Assembly: GCA_903864275.1 (NCBI GenBank) | Contig: CAIPFE010000060.1 | Span: forward strand, 62,001 to 126,000 | Direction of reading: 5' to 3' | From: an uncultured Mucilaginibacter sp. | GTDB taxonomy: Bacteria; Bacteroidota; Bacteroidia; Sphingobacteriales; Sphingobacteriaceae | DNA length: 64,000 nucleotides | In this document: piece after piece, positions 44,022-53,657 of the stretch | Numbering within the stretch: the stretch's first letter is position 1 | Layout of the letters: the number at the start of each line of letters is the position of its first letter | Notes under the pieces: generated by a model | What the model was told of the DNA's origin: nothing | Databases searched by the model: none | What the model saw: only the letters and a program-made list of their open reading frames with translations | Position numbers and translations under genes: made by a program

Positions 44022-46466
44022 ATGAAAAAAGGATTATTTATCTGCTTGTTGCTGGCTTCAGCCGGAACGTATGCGCAAACCAAAAATAATGTAACGTCAA
44101 CCCCATCACGAAATATTCCATTTGATGATCATTGGCTTTTCATAAGGGACAGTATAGCCGGTGCGGAGCAGGTAAATTATAATGATCATAATTGGAGAAA
44201 AGTTGACCTGCCGCATGACTGGAGCGTGGAAGACCTGCCAAACCAAAAGCCCGGGGAGATCATCGGCCCATTCAATAAGAATGCTGTTGGTGGCTGGGCT
44301 GTTGGATTTACCGTTGGCGGCACCGGTTGGTACCGCAAAAGATTTGTTGCCGGCAATGAATTTAAGGGTAAGCTCATTAACATAAATTTTGATGGCGTTT
44401 ATATGAACTCCGATGTTTGGCTTAACGGTCATCATTTGGGTAATCATCCTTATGGCTATACGCCTTTTTATTATGATCTGACACCCTATCTAAACAAGCC
44501 CGGTAAGGAAAATGTATTGGCGGTAAGGGTGCGGAATGAAGGAAAAACCTCCCGCTGGTATAGTGGTTCCGGCATCTATCGTCACGTGTGGTTAACGGCA
44601 ACAGATCCTGTTCATATCGCTCCCTGGGGTGTTTATATTACTACAAAGGCTGTGGCCGGAAAAAGTGCAAACATCGTAGTAAATTCCACGCTTGCTAATC
44701 AAGGAGGCTTTGCGGGTGATGTAAGCCTGGTTACAACTATAGTTGGCCCGGATCAAAAAAATGCCGGGGTTATCCAAAAAAAGTTAACACTGGGAAAAGA
44801 TTCCAGCCTGACCGATGCGCAAAGCCTGGCTATTGCAAACCCGGTATTATGGTCGGTAGAAACGCCGCGTCTTTATAAAGCAATTACCGAGATCAAAATA
44901 GGGAATAAAACTGTTGACCGTGTCGAGACCCCTTTTGGCATCAGGACGATACATGTGGATGCAGCCACCGGGTTAACGCTGAACGGGAAACGGGTGCTGC
45001 TGAAAGGCGGGTGCATCCATCACGACGACGGCCTGCTGGGTTCGGCAACTATCGACCGGGCCGAAGAGCGGAAAATTGAAATATTAAAGCAGAATGGATT
45101 TAATGCTATCCGCACCAGCCATAACCCACCGTCGAGGCAATTGCTTGATGCTTGCGACCGTTTGGGCATGCTGGTAATTGATGAAGCTTTTGACATGTGG
45201 GAGCGGGGAAAGAACCCGCAGGATTATCACCTGTATTTCAAGGAATGGTGGAAAAAGGACCTGGATGCCATGATGTTAAGGGACCGCAATCACCCTTCTG
45301 TTATTTTTTGGAGTATCGGCAATGAAGTTAACGAACGGGCGGATAGCTCGGGTTTAAGAATTACCGGGCAGCTGGTGGCCGAAGTGCACCGGGTTGACCC
45401 GACACGCCCGGTTACTGAAGCGATCTGTCACTTTTGGGACCACCCCGGGTATAAATGGGACACCACCGCCCGCGCTTACGCCCAATTGGATGTTGGCGGG
45501 TACAATTATCAATTGAACGAATACGAATCCGATCACCAAAAATACCCCGGCCGGATAATGATGGGTACCGAATCCTACCCGACCGCTGCACTGGAGAACT
45601 GGGATATGGTTAAAAAACATCCTTACGTTTTGGGCGATTTCGTTTGGACGGCCTTTGACTACCTGGGCGAAGCATCGATCGGTCATAGTACATTGGAAAG
45701 CAAAAAAAAATATGAGTTCAGCCTGGGTTGGCCCTGGTATAATGCATGGTGCGGCGACATAGATATTACCGGCTATAAAAAACCGCAATCGTGGTACCGC
45801 GATGTGGTATGGAGAGTCAAACCTATCGCAATGGCGGTACACGCGCCCATCCCTGATGGCCTGGTTGAAAATGTGAGCGGCTGGGGCTGGCCGCTGGAAT
45901 CGCAAAGCTGGAGCTGGCCGGGCATGGAAGGAAAACAGATGCAAGTGCGGGTATTTTCAAGGGCGCCGTTAGTGCGTTTACTGTTGAACGGCAAGGTAAT
46001 AGGAGAACAAAAAATTCCGCAAGGAAGCATAACCGCAGAATTTAAAGTTCCCTATGAACCGGGCACGCTAACAGCTGAAAGCATAGAAAATGGGAAGCAA
46101 ACCGGCGCTGTAACATTCAAAACTGCAGGCACTGCCGCGCGAATTGTATTAAAAGCTGATCGTACCCATATTAAAAAAAGCCGTAACGATCTTTCGTATG
46201 TGACGGCGGAAGTTGTGGATGACAAAAATCAGGTAGTTCCCTGGGCAAAGGTCTCCATAAAATTTTCGATAAGCGGAGTAGGCGAACTGGCAGCCGTTGG
46301 CAGTGCAAGCCCGACGGAATTAGCAAGCTTTCACAGTCCGGAAACGAAAACATTTGAAGGGAGATGTTTGGCTATTGTGAGGCCGAAAGGTACGGCCGGC
46401 AAAATTATTTTGAAGGCTTCAGCTGAGGGATTATCACCGGCACAGGTGGTAATTAATGCTAACTGA
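44022..46466 (+). CDS. GH2 family glycoside hydrolase, second copy
   Basis: An 814-residue protein from the ATG at 44022 (MKKGLFICLLLASAGTYAQ); a more upstream ATG lies inside the SDR gene. The layout is as in the GH2 at 31779: LPHDWSVEDLP, GGTGWYRKRF, acid/base Glu435 in SIGNE, probable nucleophile Glu517 in GTESYP, then DUF4982. It is the last gene of the rightward cluster. It is more G+C-rich than its paralogue, which suggests the two did not arise from a recent local duplication. Confidence 0.92.
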   Translation: MKKGLFICLLLASAGTYAQTKNNVTSTPSRNIPFDDHWLFIRDSIAGAEQVNYNDHNWRKVDLPHDWSVEDLPNQKPGEIIGPFNKNAVGGWAVGFTVGGTGWYRKRFVAGNEFKGKLININFDGVYMNSDVWLNGHHLGNHPYGYTPFYYDLTPYLNKPGKENVLAVRVRNEGKTSRWYSGSGIYRHVWLTATDPVHIAPWGVYITTKAVAGKSANIVVNSTLANQGGFAGDVSLVTTIVGPDQKNAGVIQKKLTLGKDSSLTDAQSLAIANPVLWSVETPRLYKAITEIKIGNKTVDRVETPFGIRTIHVDAATGLTLNGKRVLLKGGCIHHDDGLLGSATIDRAEERKIEILKQNGFNAIRTSHNPPSRQLLDACDRLGMLVIDEAFDMWERGKNPQDYHLYFKEWWKKDLDAMMLRDRNHPSVIFWSIGNEVNERADSSGLRITGQLVAEVHRVDPTRPVTEAICHFWDHPGYKWDTTARAYAQLDVGGYNYQLNEYESDHQKYPGRIMMGTESYPTAALENWDMVKKHPYVLGDFVWTAFDYLGEASIGHSTLESKKKYEFSLGWPWYNAWCGDIDITGYKKPQSWYRDVVWRVKPIAMAVHAPIPDGLVENVSGWGWPLESQSWSWPGMEGKQMQVRVFSRAPLVRLLLNGKVIGEQKIPQGSITAEFKVPYEPGTLTAESIENGKQTGAVTFKTAGTAARIVLKADRTHIKKSRNDLSYVTAEVVDDKNQVVPWAKVSIKFSISGVGELAAVGSASPTELASFHSPETKTFEGRCLAIVRPKGTAGKIILKASAEGLSPAQVVINAN

Positions 46467-46594
46467 ATTGCTTTAATAAGTGTTAAACCAATTATGAGAG
46501 AACTCCTGGGAACGGCTCTGGTATAGTAAGAATGAATAAGCATTTAACAAATTACTAATGACAAATAGATAAAGACAGCAAATGGCTGAAATAA

Positions 46595-46739
46595 AAAAAA
46601 ACTGCACATAAATTAAAAGTTATTGTGATTCTGCAACAATGTGCGTCAAATTTTATTACGCACAAATTCAGATTTTCTGGCGAATTAGTCAAATGCCTCA
46701 AAACACCGAAGTTACACAGACGGACGGTGCAGTTTTTTT
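46595..46739. repeat. Nested inverted repeat in the gap after the second GH2
   Basis: AAAAAAACTGCAC at 46595-46607 pairs with GTGCAGTTTTTTT at 46727-46739. Inside lies TGTGCGT (46640-46646) with ACGCACA (46658-46664) around an 11-base spacer. The set is about 145 bp. It may be a small mobile-element relic, a terminator region or an RNA; no gene is seen in the gap from 46467 to 46776. Confidence 0.5.
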
Positions 46740-46776
46740 CCTGGGGGTTATTAAAAAAAAGTTATGTTGTTTCCAT

Positions 46777-47097
46777 CTATCCCAATTCATTGTCATTAAG
46801 TGTGGTGGTAACTACCATGCTTCCATTTGTATTTGGTTCAACATGCAAATGGATAACATCGTTGTGAATAAACACATTCACGTCGCCGGTGCATTTAACA
46901 ACCGCTGTTTTTGCCATGCCGGCTGTGGCCTGGTAATAAACGGTTACCGTCGGCGGAAGGTCATCCGACAGAACCGGCCCTTGCCTTAAGGTGTATTTAA
47001 ATACCTGGTCGGAAGCCGGGACGGAGGATGAACTGAGCTGCCAGTTTCCCCTGAAGTCTACCCTGTAAAATTTAAATGTCAATGTGTGGGTTGCCAT
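46777..47097 (-). CDS. Small protein of unknown function
   Basis: A 106-residue protein from MATHTLTFKFYRVD; the 32-codon upstream extension has low protein character. The sequence is beta-rich (TVTVYYQATAGMAKTAVV, FIHNDVIHLHVEP) with no signal peptide. It lies 127 bases beyond the paralogue pair on the same strand and may be the last gene of that transcript. I do not recognise a family. Confidence 0.55.
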   Translation of the reverse strand: MATHTLTFKFYRVDFRGNWQLSSSSVPASDQVFKYTLRQGPVLSDDLPPTVTVYYQATAGMAKTAVVKCTGDVNVFIHNDVIHLHVEPNTNGSMVVTTTLNDNELG

Positions 47098-47224
47098 AAT
47101 ATCGATCTTATTGGTTTTTAATAAATGCGCTTTAGTTTTTCCCGCTTGCCTGGGTGTTTTATAGCTGGTTCGACTCGAGGTGTGCGCAACCATGATAGTA
47201 TTGCAGCACGCCCCTAAATTATAG

Positions 47225-48274
47225 CTAGCTCCCCGGGTGAAAAATGATGACCTCGTCGTAAAATGTGTTCCCCGAAATACTGCGGGTAACCTGGATCAAA
47301 TTTTCTGAACTGTAATACTGAAAAGATTGCAATGAAACATCCCCCTTGCCATAGGGGAGGTTTGTTTTTGAATATTTTAAATGGTGGTTTGATAGCGTTT
47401 GCTCGACGGTGGCTGAAAAGAGATCAAAATAACTGGCCTCATCGTTTGACGCACCGGTTATGTTAAACCGGAATGCCCACCTATTACTCCTGTAAAATAT
47501 ATTGGTGGTTGCCGTTATGGGGGCGCCCACAATTACGTTTGTTCTAAAATTATCCTCCGTAATAGCATCTCCTCTTAGTCCTGCGAAATTAGAGGAGGCG
47601 GCGGCGAAAGCCTCCTGGAATGCAACACTAAATGGATTAGTAGCTGCAGCAGATGTAACTGTTGGTACATGGTAAGCGGCGGCCGGGTTATTAAAGTTAA
47701 GATGGTGAGGCGACGGCAATGGCGCTATTGGAGGTTCTGCATGGTGAAAAAAAACTGCATCTCCAGGATGGGGGTTCTGAATAGATTGCTGCAGCTTTTG
47801 TTTTAAGTCGCTGAAATAAGTTGTATATTGTTGATCGATCTGCCCGTTTACAGCGCTTCTTTCCATGGCTGCATAAAAATAAACGCACGCAGTTTCAAGA
47901 TCATTCTGTTGTTCAGCGTCTTTTGCCCTTTGAAAACTTACATCAGGAGATAACTGTTCGCTCGAAAAAATAAGTGAGGGCCTGGGCCTCACAAAACGGG
48001 AAACCAGGGTAATTGATTTTTGACAAGCTACCGTTACCTGGTTTGCATATACTTGGTCGCCTGATAATTCGGCGGGATTAAGCTGAATATAGGCGAATAA
48101 ATAAATCGAGGCGTCAATCCAGCTATGGGAATTGTAGGCAGTGGTTCCCTGGTCTATCAGGTCATCTTTCGACAACACATACTGGCAAAACGCCGGCAGG
48201 CAGCCAAACCAAAGAAAAATAGTACATATAATGCCTTTAGTGCTGACGGGGCAGCAAATTTTTTTCGTTTTCAT
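47225..48274 (-). CDS. Secreted protein, tandem paralogue 1, unknown function
   Basis: A 349-residue protein with a signal peptide (IICTIFLWFGCLPAFCQ). The mature N-terminus (YVLSKDDLIDQGTTAYNSHS, DASIYLFAYIQLNP) looks like a short helical repeat of TPR type. The C-terminal 130 residues (NPFSVAFQEAFAAASSNF, NIFYRSNRWAFRFNITGA, TVEQTLSNHHLKYS) are strongly conserved with the paralogue at 48327. The family is unknown to me. The two genes are 52 bases apart and follow a membrane protein gene. Confidence 0.75.
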   Translation of the reverse strand: MKTKKICCPVSTKGIICTIFLWFGCLPAFCQYVLSKDDLIDQGTTAYNSHSWIDASIYLFAYIQLNPAELSGDQVYANQVTVACQKSITLVSRFVRPRPSLIFSSEQLSPDVSFQRAKDAEQQNDLETACVYFYAAMERSAVNGQIDQQYTTYFSDLKQKLQQSIQNPHPGDAVFFHHAEPPIAPLPSPHHLNFNNPAAAYHVPTVTSAAATNPFSVAFQEAFAAASSNFAGLRGDAITEDNFRTNVIVGAPITATTNIFYRSNRWAFRFNITGASNDEASYFDLFSATVEQTLSNHHLKYSKTNLPYGKGDVSLQSFQYYSSENLIQVTRSISGNTFYDEVIIFHPGS

Positions 48275-48326
48275 AGGCTTAGTGTTTTAGTGCGTTATAA
48301 AATTAAATTTTACTTACCCTCCTCAT

Positions 48327-49400
48327 CTATAGTGAGCTCCCCAGGTGATAAATAATTACCTCGTCGTAAAATGTGTTCCCCGAAATCATGCGGGTAAGCT
48401 GGATAAAATTTTCTGAGCTGTTATATTGAATAGACGGCAAAGAAACATCCCCGCTGTTGGACGCCAGGTTTGTTCTTGAATATTTAAAATGGTGGTTTGA
48501 TAGCGTTTGCTCAACAACGACTGAAAAGAGCTGAAAATAACTGGCCTCATCGGTTGACGCGCCGGTTATGTTAAACCTGAACGCCCACCTATTATTCCTG
48601 TAAAATATATTCGTCTCTGCCGTTATGGGGGCTCCGACAGTTAAGGTGGTTCTAAAATTATTCGCCGCAATAGCATCCGCTTTTAACCCTGCGAAATTAG
48701 TGGAGGCTGCATTGAATGCCACCTCGAATGCATCACTAAATGGATTAGTAGTTGCAGCAGGTGCAACTGCTGATGCCTGGTAAGCGGCGGCAGGTAATTT
48801 GTATAGCGTACGATGGTGAGGTTTTGGCAAGGGCGCCTTCATAACAATTTTAGCTGATTGATATCTAACATCATCTCCCTTAACATCATCTGAGCCGAGA
48901 CGATTTACCGCCTGCTGCAACCGGGCTCTTATATCATTGTAATAAGTGGTGTATTTGGGGTCTACCTGCCCGTTATTTGCGCTTCGCTCCAAAAAAGCAT
49001 AGTAGTAAACACAGGCGGTGCCGTAATCACGTTGCTGTACAGCATCGATGGCCCGCTGATAAATTACGCCAAAATCTAAATGACCAGCCGTAAAACCGGC
49101 CAACGGCCCTGGTTTCGTGTAATTGGAAAGGTTGGTAAAAGCGTTCGCGCAGGCATTGGCCACCAAATCTGCGTAGACCCTGTCTCCTGACAGCTCGACC
49201 GGGTTCAATTGCATATAGGCAAATAAATAGATCGAGGCATCAACAAAGTCGTTTGAATTATATGCCGTGGTTCCCTGGTCTATCAACTCATCCTGCGACA
49301 GAACGTATTGGGAAAATGCGGGCAAAGAGCCGGCCGAAAGAAGGATCATGCAAATAAGGCCCCTGGTGCTGATGCGGCCGAAGAAATTTAACGTTTTCAT
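48327..49400 (-). CDS. Secreted protein, tandem paralogue 2, unknown function
   Basis: A 357-residue protein with a signal peptide (GLICMILLSAGSLPAFSQ). It aligns with the 47225 protein over the full length, with matching QYVLS starts, SIYLFAY repeats and the C-terminal GNTFYDEVII block. The middle differs most (an added basic segment after PKY). It lies 46 bases downstream of the membrane protein. The pair probably forms or decorates one envelope structure; this is inference. Confidence 0.75.
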   Translation of the reverse strand: MKTLNFFGRISTRGLICMILLSAGSLPAFSQYVLSQDELIDQGTTAYNSNDFVDASIYLFAYMQLNPVELSGDRVYADLVANACANAFTNLSNYTKPGPLAGFTAGHLDFGVIYQRAIDAVQQRDYGTACVYYYAFLERSANNGQVDPKYTTYYNDIRARLQQAVNRLGSDDVKGDDVRYQSAKIVMKAPLPKPHHRTLYKLPAAAYQASAVAPAATTNPFSDAFEVAFNAASTNFAGLKADAIAANNFRTTLTVGAPITAETNIFYRNNRWAFRFNITGASTDEASYFQLFSVVVEQTLSNHHFKYSRTNLASNSGDVSLPSIQYNSSENFIQLTRMISGNTFYDEVIIYHLGSSL

Positions 49401-49446
49401 AGGCTTAGTTTTTAATACAGGATAAAATTTAGTTTTTACTTGTTTG

Positions 49447-50175
49447 TCAGTGTTTTGCTGTGTCGGCTTTCTTTTGCCCGGTAGTGTTCACGTGAGGCGC
49501 AGGAAGGGCAGGGAACGCCGGCAATTTATTTACTTTTTTTTGCGGGGCACCACTTTTTGGAGGCGTCGGCAAAGGCGGAAACGGAGGTAAAGCTGCGTCA
49601 CCGATTTGCTGGTCGCTGATGTAAATGGCGTTGTGCTTCACATTGATATCATGATGAATAGCAATAGTTGCAACCATAAGCACTGTTCCAAGCACGCATA
49701 ATGATAATCCGGGCGAAGCGCTTTTAAACGACAACCTGTGCCCCGCCACGCTTGAGTCCATTTCCGACTCGGGCCCAATCATCTTTCCTAAAATAAAAGC
49801 AGCGCCTGTTACTGCCAGGATCATACCCGTTACAAAACCAATATAGGAAGTCCATAATGTTGACATTAACAATACATTAGCCTGGTGGTACTGATTTTCC
49901 ATTTCGGCGCTTTCCAGTAACACAAGCGACTTTAAGCGGGTGGCGTTAATTTCCTGTTCGTAAGTAGAAGCAGAATCGAGTTTTAATGACGATAACGATT
50001 CTTTGGCGTCGAATTGAGGGGTCCTGGAAATGATAACGTTTAAATAAATTACTTGCAGCAGGCTTGCTAAGAAGAAAAAAACCGTCATTAAAATAATGGT
50101 CCTGGTCATAAATGGCAGCAAATTTTTTTGCCATTTATTATCAATTGTTTCAACCTCAGTATTTACTTCAGCCAT
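49447..50175 (-). CDS. Membrane protein with proline-rich C-terminal tail, unknown function
   Basis: A 242-residue protein. Hydrophobic segments lie near residues 26-48, 112-132 and 155-172, with a coiled-coil-prone loop between the first two (SLSSLKLDSASTYEQEINAT). The tail is proline-rich (ALPPFPPLPTPPKSGAPQKK). It is the first gene of the leftward group with the two secreted paralogues. The tail may contact periplasmic or cell-wall partners. No family recognised. Confidence 0.75.
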   Translation of the reverse strand: MAEVNTEVETIDNKWQKNLLPFMTRTIILMTVFFFLASLLQVIYLNVIISRTPQFDAKESLSSLKLDSASTYEQEINATRLKSLVLLESAEMENQYHQANVLLMSTLWTSYIGFVTGMILAVTGAAFILGKMIGPESEMDSSVAGHRLSFKSASPGLSLCVLGTVLMVATIAIHHDINVKHNAIYISDQQIGDAALPPFPPLPTPPKSGAPQKKVNKLPAFPALPAPHVNTTGQKKADTAKH

Positions 50176-50569
50176 AGCATCGTAATTAAAATTGAAGATC
50201 GGTGTGAAGGATTTGGGCGCTGGTGCGACGCCGGTTTAGTTATAACTTATTATTCAGTTGTGATATTATAGGCGATAATATTGTGTGTGCCGTCTACGTT
50301 CTGAACAAAGATATTTTATAAATTTCTTTAAAACAATAGCTTAGGGAATAATATTAATATTATTTACAACCCTGCATTGCAACAAGTTTTAAGCTTCCCG
50401 CAAAATAAATAACCAGGCTTGCAGTTTAGCAGCTAAATCCCGCCCCGGCAAGCGTTTCCCGTGTCCCAGACATCATTCAGGCGTCTACGCGCATCACCTC
50501 ACTCAATTCCATCCAAAAAACTTTAACAGTTTACCAATTAAATCCTAAATTGTACTATACAAAACTCGC
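50176..50569. other. Divergent intergenic region
   Basis: The gap separates the leftward membrane-protein gene from the rightward histidine kinase gene. A perfect 18-bp A+T palindrome AATAATATTAATATTATT lies at 50347-50364 and could be an operator or a melting site. No gene, tRNA or clear terminator is visible. The last 80 bases before the kinase start are C-rich and then T/A-rich. Confidence 0.6.
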
Positions 50570-53500
50570 ATGCGCTTATTCTTCATTTTCATATGTTTGA
50601 TTACCTTTTCTGGCGTTGCGCCTGTTGCCTATGCTCTACACGTCCAGGCCGGTGGAGAGAGAAATTTGAACACTGATTACCTGCCGGTGCTGCAAAAGGC
50701 CGGGGTGAAAAAGGTGCGCTGCATTTTTAAGGACAGCCGTAAATTTATTTGGATAGGCACTGAAAATGGTTTGTACCGCTACGATGGCACCAATGTTGAT
50801 ATTTTGCAGCACGATGCCGGCAATCGGCAAAGTTTGCCAAGCAATACCATTGTAAATATAACTGAGGACAAAGCCGGTAATATATGGGCAGGCACTTTAG
50901 AGGGCGCGGTATTAATTGACCCGGCCAGCTTTGTTTGTCGGATATACAACAAACGCCTGCACAACCTGGGGCAGGATTTTGATATAAAGCTGTATGCGGA
51001 CCGCCACGGTAAAATATGGGCCGGTGGCCGCGATGGACTCGACTTATTTAGTGAACGCAGCGGAAAGTTTAACAAAGTGTGGCACTACGCCGCAAAGGAT
51101 AAAGCAGGGTTGGGGTATATCAACTGCATTGCCGGCTGGAAAAAGGATTCGCTTGTTTGCGGCACGTTTGACGGCGCGGTTATTATTAATTCAAAAAACT
51201 TTGGTTTCCGGCGTGTCCTGCAAGGAAATAAAATAGATATCACCCGTGTGTTTATTGACGAAGACCAAAAAATTTGGCTCGGCACTTGGGGTTACGGCTG
51301 TTATGTATCCGATAATGCGGGTAACAAATTCGCGATGCTAAAACCGGAAGCCGAAAGCCCCGGCGAGTTGCCTAATGTGATCACCGGTATTATCGGCACT
51401 GGCTACGACCATACCAAAGTGCTGTGGGTTGCCACCCTGCGTGGTGTTTATAAGATCACCGGCTTTTCGGGCAGCAGGATAGCTCCCGAAAACCTTGTGA
51501 AAGCAACAGCATGGACGGGTTTTACAAATAACATCATGGCCGACGATGAACAGTATATATGGGAAGCCGGCGGTGTGGTATCGCGTTTTTTTACGGGCAG
51601 CAATTTTTTTCAGCCTGTCCCCGTAGTCTATAAGGGATCGGTACAGGATATAAAGCCGGTGACTATAAATGGCGCGGAGGCTATTGCTACCCTTACGTGG
51701 TACGCTGGTTCGGGCCTCGTTATAACCGATACGTCGGGGAAGCCGCTTTACAGGCAGCCGCCGCAAAAAGACCAGGACCACGCCAATGTTGGTGGCCTGG
51801 CCCAGGACAAATACCAAAGGCTGTGGGTATCGTCGCTGGCTGGGGTTGAGGTGTTGGACGCTGGTTTCAAACCTGTATTTAATTCGGATAAAATAGCGTT
51901 TACCAGGGACCGTTTGTCCTCATCCAAAACCAACGATATTCTGATCAATCATGATACGGTTTGGGTAGCCTGTTACAAGAAAGGCATTGATATGTACGAC
52001 CTGAATTTTCATAAGCTCCGTGCTTTTGCACCCGGCGATAAGTCAGGCCTTGTGGACGATTATATATTGCGGATATTTTCAGATAGCAGCGGCAGAGTTT
52101 GGTTATGCGGCAATACCAAGCTTTTCGAGTACCAAGGTGCGGAAGGCAGGTTCAAGGCATTTAATTTTAATAAGGATAGTACTTCCTTTGCCGTCAACAG
52201 CATGGCTGAACTACCCGGCGGCGACCTGCTGATCGCTTCGGCGTCCGGGTTGTTCAGGTTCAATGCAAAAAACAACACTCATACACAGATCACTTCGCCT
52301 TTGGTTGAAGATAACAATATACTGGCCGTATCGGCCGACGCAAATGGCGATATATGGTTTATTAATGCCGAGCATTTGGTGCACTACCAGGTAAAAACCA
52401 GGCATTTTACTTTATTCGGCAACGACGATGGCTTAAGTACGCCCGGTGACCTGCAGTGGCTTCGCATCATCGACAACAACCATTTTTACCTGGCAGACAA
52501 TAAACGGATCGTGTCTTTTGTGCCGGGTACGCGGTCGTATAGCTCGCACCCGGCCAGCCTGTATTTCCACGATGTCGCAGTGAACGACAGCGCGTTTGCG
52601 AGGGGCTCCGTTAAAGATGTATTGAGACTGAGGTACAATGAGAACAGGCTGAATGTAGGGTTCGGGGTCATCAACTACATCAAGCCCGAACAAAACCTAT
52701 ATGCTTACCGGCTTACCGGCGTGGATGACGAGTGGATATATTCATCGCACAACTTTGCTTCGTATGCCAACCTGGCGCCCGGCAGCTATACTTTTAAATT
52801 AAAGGCCGCGAACTATGCCGGCACATGGAGCGACCCGATCTCGATGTCCATTATAGTCAGCCCGCCATTTTGGGGAACCTGGTGGTTCAGGCTCCTTAGT
52901 TTTGTTTTTGTGAGCTCGCTGTTATTTATTGCGGTGCGTTACGTTTTGCAGCGCAACTTACGTGAGAAGATATTGAAGCTGGAAAAAGAGCAGGCCGTTG
53001 AAAAGGAACGGAACAGGATAGCCCGCGACATGCACGACGACCTTGGCAGTGGCTTAACCAAGATCGCTATCCTGAGCGAGGTAACCAAGGCCCAGATGAA
53101 AAGTCCCGTTCATGCATCGGCTAATCTCGATGTGATATCCAATGCCTCGCGTGAACTGTTGGATAACCTGCAGGATATTATCTGGGTGCTGAACCCCAGG
53201 AACGATTCGTTGAACAGCCTCATCCTTTACATTAAAGAATACGCCGAAAGCTTTTTTGAACCCACGGGGCTGCAATATGAGTTCTTAGGCGACGAAGTTA
53301 AGGGTGAGATAACGCTGTCGGAGGAACAACGCCGCAATATATTCCTCGCCGTAAAGGAGAGCTGCAACAATATTCTGAAACATGCCTGCTGTTCAAAAGT
53401 ATGCATCGGTCTTATAATGAAACAAAACAAGCTGGTGATAACTATAAACGACGACGGACGTGGTTTTGATTTAAAACAGGTGGGTGTTTTCTCCAACGGG

Positions 53501-53602
53501 CTGCAAAATATCCGCAACAGGATGGACCAGATAGGCGCGAATTACCGTATCATCCCTGTTGAAAATGAAGGCACTACATCCATACTCACAATTCCTGTGT
53601 AA
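50570..53602 (+). CDS. Sensor histidine kinase with two-component propeller and HisKA_3 domain
   Basis: A 1010-residue protein. A signal peptide (about 1-25) is followed by a large periplasmic propeller of repeated IWIGTENGLYRYD-like blades, a Y_Y_Y domain (YAYRLTGVDDEWIYSSHNF), one membrane span (about 770-790) and a HisKA_3 dimerisation domain with His822 in ARDMHDDLGSG, then an ATPase domain ending INDDGRGFD. This layout is typical of Bacteroidota sensors of envelope or saccharide signals that pair with LuxR-type regulators. The next gene encodes one. The two stops are followed by the same motif. Confidence 0.93.
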   Translation: MRLFFIFICLITFSGVAPVAYALHVQAGGERNLNTDYLPVLQKAGVKKVRCIFKDSRKFIWIGTENGLYRYDGTNVDILQHDAGNRQSLPSNTIVNITEDKAGNIWAGTLEGAVLIDPASFVCRIYNKRLHNLGQDFDIKLYADRHGKIWAGGRDGLDLFSERSGKFNKVWHYAAKDKAGLGYINCIAGWKKDSLVCGTFDGAVIINSKNFGFRRVLQGNKIDITRVFIDEDQKIWLGTWGYGCYVSDNAGNKFAMLKPEAESPGELPNVITGIIGTGYDHTKVLWVATLRGVYKITGFSGSRIAPENLVKATAWTGFTNNIMADDEQYIWEAGGVVSRFFTGSNFFQPVPVVYKGSVQDIKPVTINGAEAIATLTWYAGSGLVITDTSGKPLYRQPPQKDQDHANVGGLAQDKYQRLWVSSLAGVEVLDAGFKPVFNSDKIAFTRDRLSSSKTNDILINHDTVWVACYKKGIDMYDLNFHKLRAFAPGDKSGLVDDYILRIFSDSSGRVWLCGNTKLFEYQGAEGRFKAFNFNKDSTSFAVNSMAELPGGDLLIASASGLFRFNAKNNTHTQITSPLVEDNNILAVSADANGDIWFINAEHLVHYQVKTRHFTLFGNDDGLSTPGDLQWLRIIDNNHFYLADNKRIVSFVPGTRSYSSHPASLYFHDVAVNDSAFARGSVKDVLRLRYNENRLNVGFGVINYIKPEQNLYAYRLTGVDDEWIYSSHNFASYANLAPGSYTFKLKAANYAGTWSDPISMSIIVSPPFWGTWWFRLLSFVFVSSLLFIAVRYVLQRNLREKILKLEKEQAVEKERNRIARDMHDDLGSGLTKIAILSEVTKAQMKSPVHASANLDVISNASRELLDNLQDIIWVLNPRNDSLNSLILYIKEYAESFFEPTGLQYEFLGDEVKGEITLSEEQRRNIFLAVKESCNNILKHACCSKVCIGLIMKQNKLVITINDDGRGFDLKQVGVFSNGLQNIRNRMDQIGANYRIIPVENEGTTSILTIPV

Positions 53603-53620
53603 CACTTTTTTGTGAGTGTT
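53600..53620 (+). promoter_or_regulatory. Motif TAACACTTTTTTG at the kinase stop, 38 bases before a -7 box
   Basis: The 13 bases include the kinase stop codon and recur at 54285. An AACACT/AGTGTT inverted pair is present (53601-53606 and 53615-53620). The -7 box TAGCTTTG at 53638-53645 is an exact consensus match, 13 bases before the response-regulator ATG. Confidence 0.45.
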
Positions 53621-53657
53621 AAAGTGCTGTAAACAAATAGCTTTGTAAATTGAATAT

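Noticed and set aside
46625..46989. Two overlapping plus-strand frames
   Set aside because: They cover inverted repeats and the antisense of the small minus-strand gene; the minus frame is more protein-like.
47164..47182. GGTTCGACTC, similar to a tRNA T-arm
   Set aside because: The flanking bases do not form a T-stem, and no acceptor or anticodon arm can be built around it.
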